Position numbers and translations under genes: made by a program
In this document: positions 22,368 to 25,191 of the stretch, in pieces
How the letters are laid out: each line of letters starts with the position of its first letter
Position numbering within the stretch: position 1 is the first letter of the stretch
NCBI GenBank assembly: GCA_022781015.1
Contig: JALEUF010000206.1
Span: forward strand, 1-25,191
Length of the DNA stretch: 25,191 nucleotides
Source of the DNA: Caryophanales bacterium
GTDB lineage: Bacteria; Bacillota_I; Bacilli_A; RFN20; CAG-826
Direction of reading: 5' to 3'
The notes under the pieces: generated by a model
Database searches by the model: none
What the model saw: only the letters and a program-made list of their open reading frames with translations
Told to the model about the DNA's origin: nothing

Positions 22368-22952
22368 TTACCAATTCTTAACAGCTTCTAGAACAATCTC
22401 TTTATTGACCTGCTCTTCGCTTAACATAGGCAATGAAGCTTCATCATATCCTTTTCTTTTTAATAAGGCATGTCCTTCTTTACCTAAGAACCAAGTACGG
22501 ATTCCTTCTTTTTCAAGTTTATTGGATTCATTCATTCTTTCCCATTTGGTTGGAAGATAGAACATTTGGCTACCCCTAAGCATAAAGTTTTGTGGCTCCC
22601 AGTCTAAAGAGACCTTAGAAAACCTAGCAAATCTATATAAAGCAAATAAGGCATCAAAATATTGTTGGCCTAGAGGTCCTTTTGATAAGGCTTCTAGACA
22701 ATCTTCTTCAGGGAAATAATCAAAGACAATAACATGGTTTACATCATCATGGAAACACATCTTAGCCATATTAATGCCGGCATGCTTTAATTCCCTATAA
22801 TCTGCTAAGGCTTTTTCAAAACCAGTTTTGTATGTTCTAAGCAAATAAGTACGTCCAGACCAAGTACAAATGTAAGTAGAATGATCCTCATGAACTGCCT
22901 TCTCTGATGTTAATACGAATTTCTTATTTTTAATTTGAATGAATTCTTCCAT
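22368..22952 (-). CDS. Protein-kinase-fold-like protein of unknown function
   Basis: Not recognised as a named family. The 194 residues resemble a small kinase or phosphotransferase fold: a beta-strand lysine at K42 (YLLRTYK), a hinge-like VIVFDYFPEED at 74-84, and SLDWEPQNFML at 116-125, which looks like a catalytic loop with D117 and N122. The strand after it (QMFYLPTKWE, 129-138) does not show the metal-binding DFG-type aspartate, so it may be inactive or divergent. The ATG at 22950-22952 has no ribosome binding site but TAGAAT (22960-22965) 7 nt upstream and TTTACC 17 nt before that, so the message may be leaderless. It is a single-gene unit with its own terminator. Confidence 0.6.
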   Translation of the reverse strand: MEEFIQIKNKKFVLTSEKAVHEDHSTYICTWSGRTYLLRTYKTGFEKALADYRELKHAGINMAKMCFHDDVNHVIVFDYFPEEDCLEALSKGPLGQQYFDALFALYRFARFSKVSLDWEPQNFMLRGSQMFYLPTKWERMNESNKLEKEGIRTWFLGKEGHALLKRKGYDEASLPMLSEEQVNKEIVLEAVKNW

Positions 22953-22959
22953 GGTTTCT

Positions 22960-22988
22960 ATTCTAGCAAAATTAGCAAGGTGGGTAAA
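22960..22988 (-). promoter_or_regulatory. Possible leaderless promoter of the kinase-like gene
   Basis: TTTACC (22983-22988) and TAGAAT (22960-22965) are 17 nt apart; the ATG follows the -10 after 7 nt. The same 130-nt divergent gap contains an 18-bp A+T palindrome (TAAAAAATATATTTTTTA, 23004-23021) and a TATAAA (23036-23041) that may serve the plus-strand gene. Confidence 0.45.
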
Positions 22989-23082
22989 CTGAAAGAATTT
23001 CGTTAAAAAATATATTTTTTAGATAAAAAGAATCTTATAAACCAAAGTTAGTATGGAAAGAAGAGTTTACAAAGTCTAGGAT

Positions 23083-23571
23083 ATGAAGGTGAAAACTTTC
23101 TATCTACTTTCTGCAATCCCAGGCTCAGGAAAATCAACATGGGCAAATCTATATAAACAAAGCCATAAAAATGTTTTTATAGTCTCTAGCGATGAACTTA
23201 GACTTGAATTATTTGGTGGGGTGCAAAACTTCTCAAACGAAAAGTTAGTTTGGGATACTTTCTTAAAAAGAATAAATGACTACGCGTTAAATAACGAGGA
23301 TTGTACCGTTATTGCTGACGCTACCAATTTAGAAAACAAATTCAGGATGTTTTATTTTGATAACACTCCTATCTTTGATAAACATATATTAGTTTTGTTT
23401 CCACTACCATTTAAACAATGTCTAAAGCAAAATGAAACAAGGGAACAAAATAGAATTGTCCCCTTAGATGTGATGAAAAGGCTTAATAGCCAATTTGAAG
23501 AACCTAGCGAAGAAGTTCTTTCTTCTTATGATGAAATTATTAAAGTAGATAGGGATTTTATAAACAAATAA
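23083..23571 (+). CDS. P-loop kinase of the polynucleotide-kinase-like AAA_33 type
   Basis: Predicted small cytoplasmic ATP-dependent kinase; substrate unknown. The 162 residues show Walker A AIPGSGKST (11-19), a conserved SSDELRLELFG (35-45), a Walker B-like VIADATN (76-82), and a lid with R120 and R124 followed by IVPLDVMKRLNSQFEEP, a pattern seen in T4 polynucleotide kinase-like and related predicted kinases. It is the kinase domain only, without a phosphatase or ligase domain. The start has only a poor, very close AGGA; the Walker A position supports this ATG. Divergent from the kinase-like gene. Shikimate/gluconate kinases or zeta-toxin relatives are less likely because of the DATN motif. 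Confidence 0.8.
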   Translation: MKVKTFYLLSAIPGSGKSTWANLYKQSHKNVFIVSSDELRLELFGGVQNFSNEKLVWDTFLKRINDYALNNEDCTVIADATNLENKFRMFYFDNTPIFDKHILVLFPLPFKQCLKQNETREQNRIVPLDVMKRLNSQFEEPSEEVLSSYDEIIKVDRDFINK

Positions 23572-23592
23572 AAGGGCACCTTACTGGCACCC
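23570..23592 (-). terminator. Intrinsic terminator of the eight-helix membrane protein gene
   Basis: GGGTGCC and GGTGCCC (23586-23592 and 23574-23580) pair over seven positions with two G-U pairs around AGTAA, followed by four T. It starts 18 nt after the gene stop. On the plus strand the G-U pairs become mismatches, so it acts in one direction only. Confidence 0.8.
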
Positions 23593-23610
23593 ATAATTAC
23601 TAATCAATTA

Positions 23611-24579
23611 TTAGAAGTTAGTTTCTATAGCCTTTTTCTTGTGTGGAACGATTGAATAGATAACAACTCCAACACAAGCTAAGACAAGCAATATCCCAAG
23701 GATATAGGACATAACAGCAAATTCAGTGCTATAGGCAAATTCTAGATTTGCAGACATGAAGTTGACTTTGATTTTGGAATATAGAGTTGAGAAGACACCA
23801 CAAGTGATAAGGGCGCCGGCATCAACTAAAGTAGAAAGTCCAAATAGATAGAAACCAGCCTTGCCTTCCTTTCCTTGCTTGTCAGCTTTTTCAAAAGCAA
23901 TGAAAGCAGCCAAGGAAACTAAAGTAGCAACTAAGGTCAATAAGGAATAGACGCCTAATTTCATAGTAATGACTGAAGATTGGTTGAATACTTTCCCAAG
24001 AACGGAGAAATAAGTCAAGGCAACAGGTAAGCAAAGGCCAAAGTTAACGGCAAATGCAGCCCCTACTATTGTCTTCATGGTCTTGTTTGCAGTCTTTTCT
24101 TCACCAAATAATTTAACAAGTGGAACGTTAGTAGCAATTAATAAAACGATAAGGGCAATTACATATAAAGTGATGATGTAGCCGAATTCGTTATAACCAT
24201 TATTTGTAGTGGTAAGTCTATAAACCCAAGCAGCATTCAAGAAGAAAGCAACGCAGGCAACATATCCTAAGGCAATATAGGAAGCAAAGGCCTTAACTGT
24301 ATAGTCATCATTTCTTTTAACAATCGAAATCAAAGAAACAATAAAGCCATATAAAGAAATGGCGAATCCAGCAAATCCGATTGCACCTAACATTAAGTTA
24401 AGAGCGTAGCTAGTAGTTGGCAAATTAACGACAGCACCCTTGCCTAACAAAATGAATGGGGTGACTAATCCGCCATAATAGATTCCTAAAGCGCCAAATC
24501 CGCATAAAAGAACCAAAAATATAACAACATTTATTGGTCTCATGACTTCATAATTACGCATTGAGTTACTTGAATTCAT
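23611..24579 (-). CDS. Eight-helix membrane protein of unknown function
   Basis: Not recognised. The 322 residues contain about eight hydrophobic segments at 17-36, 60-87, 97-117, 133-151, 170-194, 206-229, 242-266 and 286-310, with short loops and a basic C-terminus (PHKKK). There is no signal-peptide cleavage pattern and no clear transporter or enzyme motif. The start is firm: GAGGT (24586-24590) lies 6 nt before the ATG. It is a single-gene unit with a near-consensus promoter at 24618-24646 and its own terminator; a 17-bp palindrome in the promoter suggests regulation by a DNA-binding repressor. A transporter, sensor or channel are all possible. Confidence 0.75.
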   Translation of the reverse strand: MNSSNSMRNYEVMRPINVVIFLVLLCGFGALGIYYGGLVTPFILLGKGAVVNLPTTSYALNLMLGAIGFAGFAISLYGFIVSLISIVKRNDDYTVKAFASYIALGYVACVAFFLNAAWVYRLTTTNNGYNEFGYIITLYVIALIVLLIATNVPLVKLFGEEKTANKTMKTIVGAAFAVNFGLCLPVALTYFSVLGKVFNQSSVITMKLGVYSLLTLVATLVSLAAFIAFEKADKQGKEGKAGFYLFGLSTLVDAGALITCGVFSTLYSKIKVNFMSANLEFAYSTEFAVMSYILGILLVLACVGVVIYSIVPHKKKAIETNF

Positions 24580-24617
24580 ATTTTTACCTCGTAGAAAGTT
24601 TTGGAAAACCGCTACTA

Positions 24618-24646
24618 ATTAAAGTCTATCTTTTAAAGATAGTCAA
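24618..24646 (-). promoter_or_regulatory. Promoter of the membrane protein gene
   Basis: TTGACT (24641-24646) and TTTAAT (24618-24623) are 17 nt apart on the minus strand, giving a start near 24611 and a leader of about 32 nt. The spacer is filled by the palindrome at 24626-24642. Confidence 0.75.
24626..24642. promoter_or_regulatory. 17-bp operator-like palindrome between -35 and -10
   Basis: CTATCTTTTAAAGATAG has two exact 8-bp arms around one base. It covers the whole promoter spacer and the end of the -35 hexamer, the classic place for a repressor to exclude RNA polymerase. No regulator gene is next to it in the window, so the binder is unknown. Confidence 0.7.
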
Positions 24647-24728
24647 TCAAGTTTTGCACTAGGACTAACAATTTTTAAAAAATCCAAGGTTCCAAAAAGA
24701 GCAAACATAAGATGGATAATGAAACAAA

Positions 24729-25181
24729 TTAATATTGATTTGAGAGGTAATCAAAAGCTACTTTCAAACCATTGAAAGAAGCATTAGATACATCCATGGG
24801 TCGATTATTTTCGTTAATTAGGCTATAAATTCCCTTGCAATTTGATAGCCCAAAATTTGAACTAACGACACCTGATTTAAGTCTTCTATAAATGTAGAAG
24901 CCGCTTACTATAATTGAAGTTGAGAAAAAGAAAGGGTAATGACGGATCAATTCATAAATCTTCTTATTAAAAGAGAGTGAAAGTTCATTGTTTAGCAAAG
25001 AAGACATTGACGATAAGAATAACCCTTGATCGAAATCCCCTTTTAATACGCCCATCTTATAAGGCTCTTCTTTATGTAAAAACTCTTCAACGTTAGAGCA
25101 AGGCAAAGCCATGCTATAACTTCTATAACCACTAGTTAACAAAGAATAAATAAAGGCATCTATATCGATGGATGTAGGCAT
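24729..25181 (-). CDS. Unrecognised protein, possibly cut by the window edge
   Basis: I do not recognise the 150-residue product. It is mixed in composition, rich in Ser, Leu, Tyr and Asn, with one moderately hydrophobic stretch (about 78-95, PFFFSTSIIVSGFYIYRR) that could be a buried or membrane helix. The ATG at 25179-25181 has no Shine-Dalgarno in the ten bases visible upstream, and the frame stays open to the edge, so the true start may lie outside. No terminator is evident in the 149 nt before the next gene. The reading frame's length and codon use look like its neighbours, but no motif supports a function. Confidence 0.5.
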   Translation of the reverse strand: MPTSIDIDAFIYSLLTSGYRSYSMALPCSNVEEFLHKEEPYKMGVLKGDFDQGLFLSSMSSLLNNELSLSFNKKIYELIRHYPFFFSTSIIVSGFYIYRRLKSGVVSSNFGLSNCKGIYSLINENNRPMDVSNASFNGLKVAFDYLSNQY

Positions 25182-25191
25182 GTCTTTTTTA

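Noticed and set aside
23004..23021. 18-bp A+T palindrome as operator or bidirectional terminator
   Set aside because: It is made only of A and T in an A+T-rich divergent gap, so chance is likely, and it lies upstream of both genes, where a terminator makes no sense.

Overview
The window reads as a chromosomal segment of a low- to moderate-GC Bacillota organism, probably an anaerobe of the Bacilli/Mollicutes side of the phylum. This rests on a Gram-positive style S10-spc-alpha gene order with adk, map and infA inside it, zinc-type S14 and L36, four-cysteine adenylate kinase, strong AGGAGG ribosome binding sites, and a hydrogenase-type NuoE/NuoF pair. TGA is used as a stop (adk, rpmJ), so the Mycoplasma code does not apply. 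The genus cannot be told from this sequence.

Layout. At 11-2379 (minus) lie hydC and hydB, the electron-input subunits of an NADH-linked, probably electron-bifurcating [FeFe]-hydrogenase; a ribosome binding site at 7-12 shows that the operon continues off the left edge. At 2570-3223 (plus) a divergent gene encodes a HEPN-like plus CBS-pair protein. From 3277 to 18536 (minus) runs one ribosomal operon of 29 genes, rpsJ to rplQ, with a good promoter at 18669-18697, a foldable leader, and a terminator at 3233-3258. rpmD (L30) is absent, and several r-proteins (L22, L23, L5, S5, L16, S17, S3) carry lineage-specific charged tails.

Upstream, 18830-22251 (minus) is a queuosine salvage operon in pathway order: queT (precursor uptake), tgt (base exchange into tRNA), queA (epoxyqueuosine formation) and queH (reduction to queuosine). 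A preQ1-I type riboswitch, whose pseudoknot would pair with the queT Shine-Dalgarno, sits at 22256-22299. tgt also has its own promoter-like sequence placed so that the transcript would start at its ATG.

The right end (22368-25181) holds less familiar genes: a protein-kinase-fold-like protein, a divergent P-loop polynucleotide-kinase-like protein, an eight-helix membrane protein whose promoter contains a perfect 17-bp palindrome, and an unrecognised protein that may be cut by the window edge.

Three features recur. Several non-ribosomal genes have a -10 hexamer 6-7 nt before the ATG and no ribosome binding site, suggesting leaderless mRNAs. Three terminators share a GGTGCC(C/T)TT-type 3' arm. 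Short perfect palindromes sit at three gene boundaries. No tRNA, rRNA, CRISPR array, insertion sequence or prophage gene was seen.
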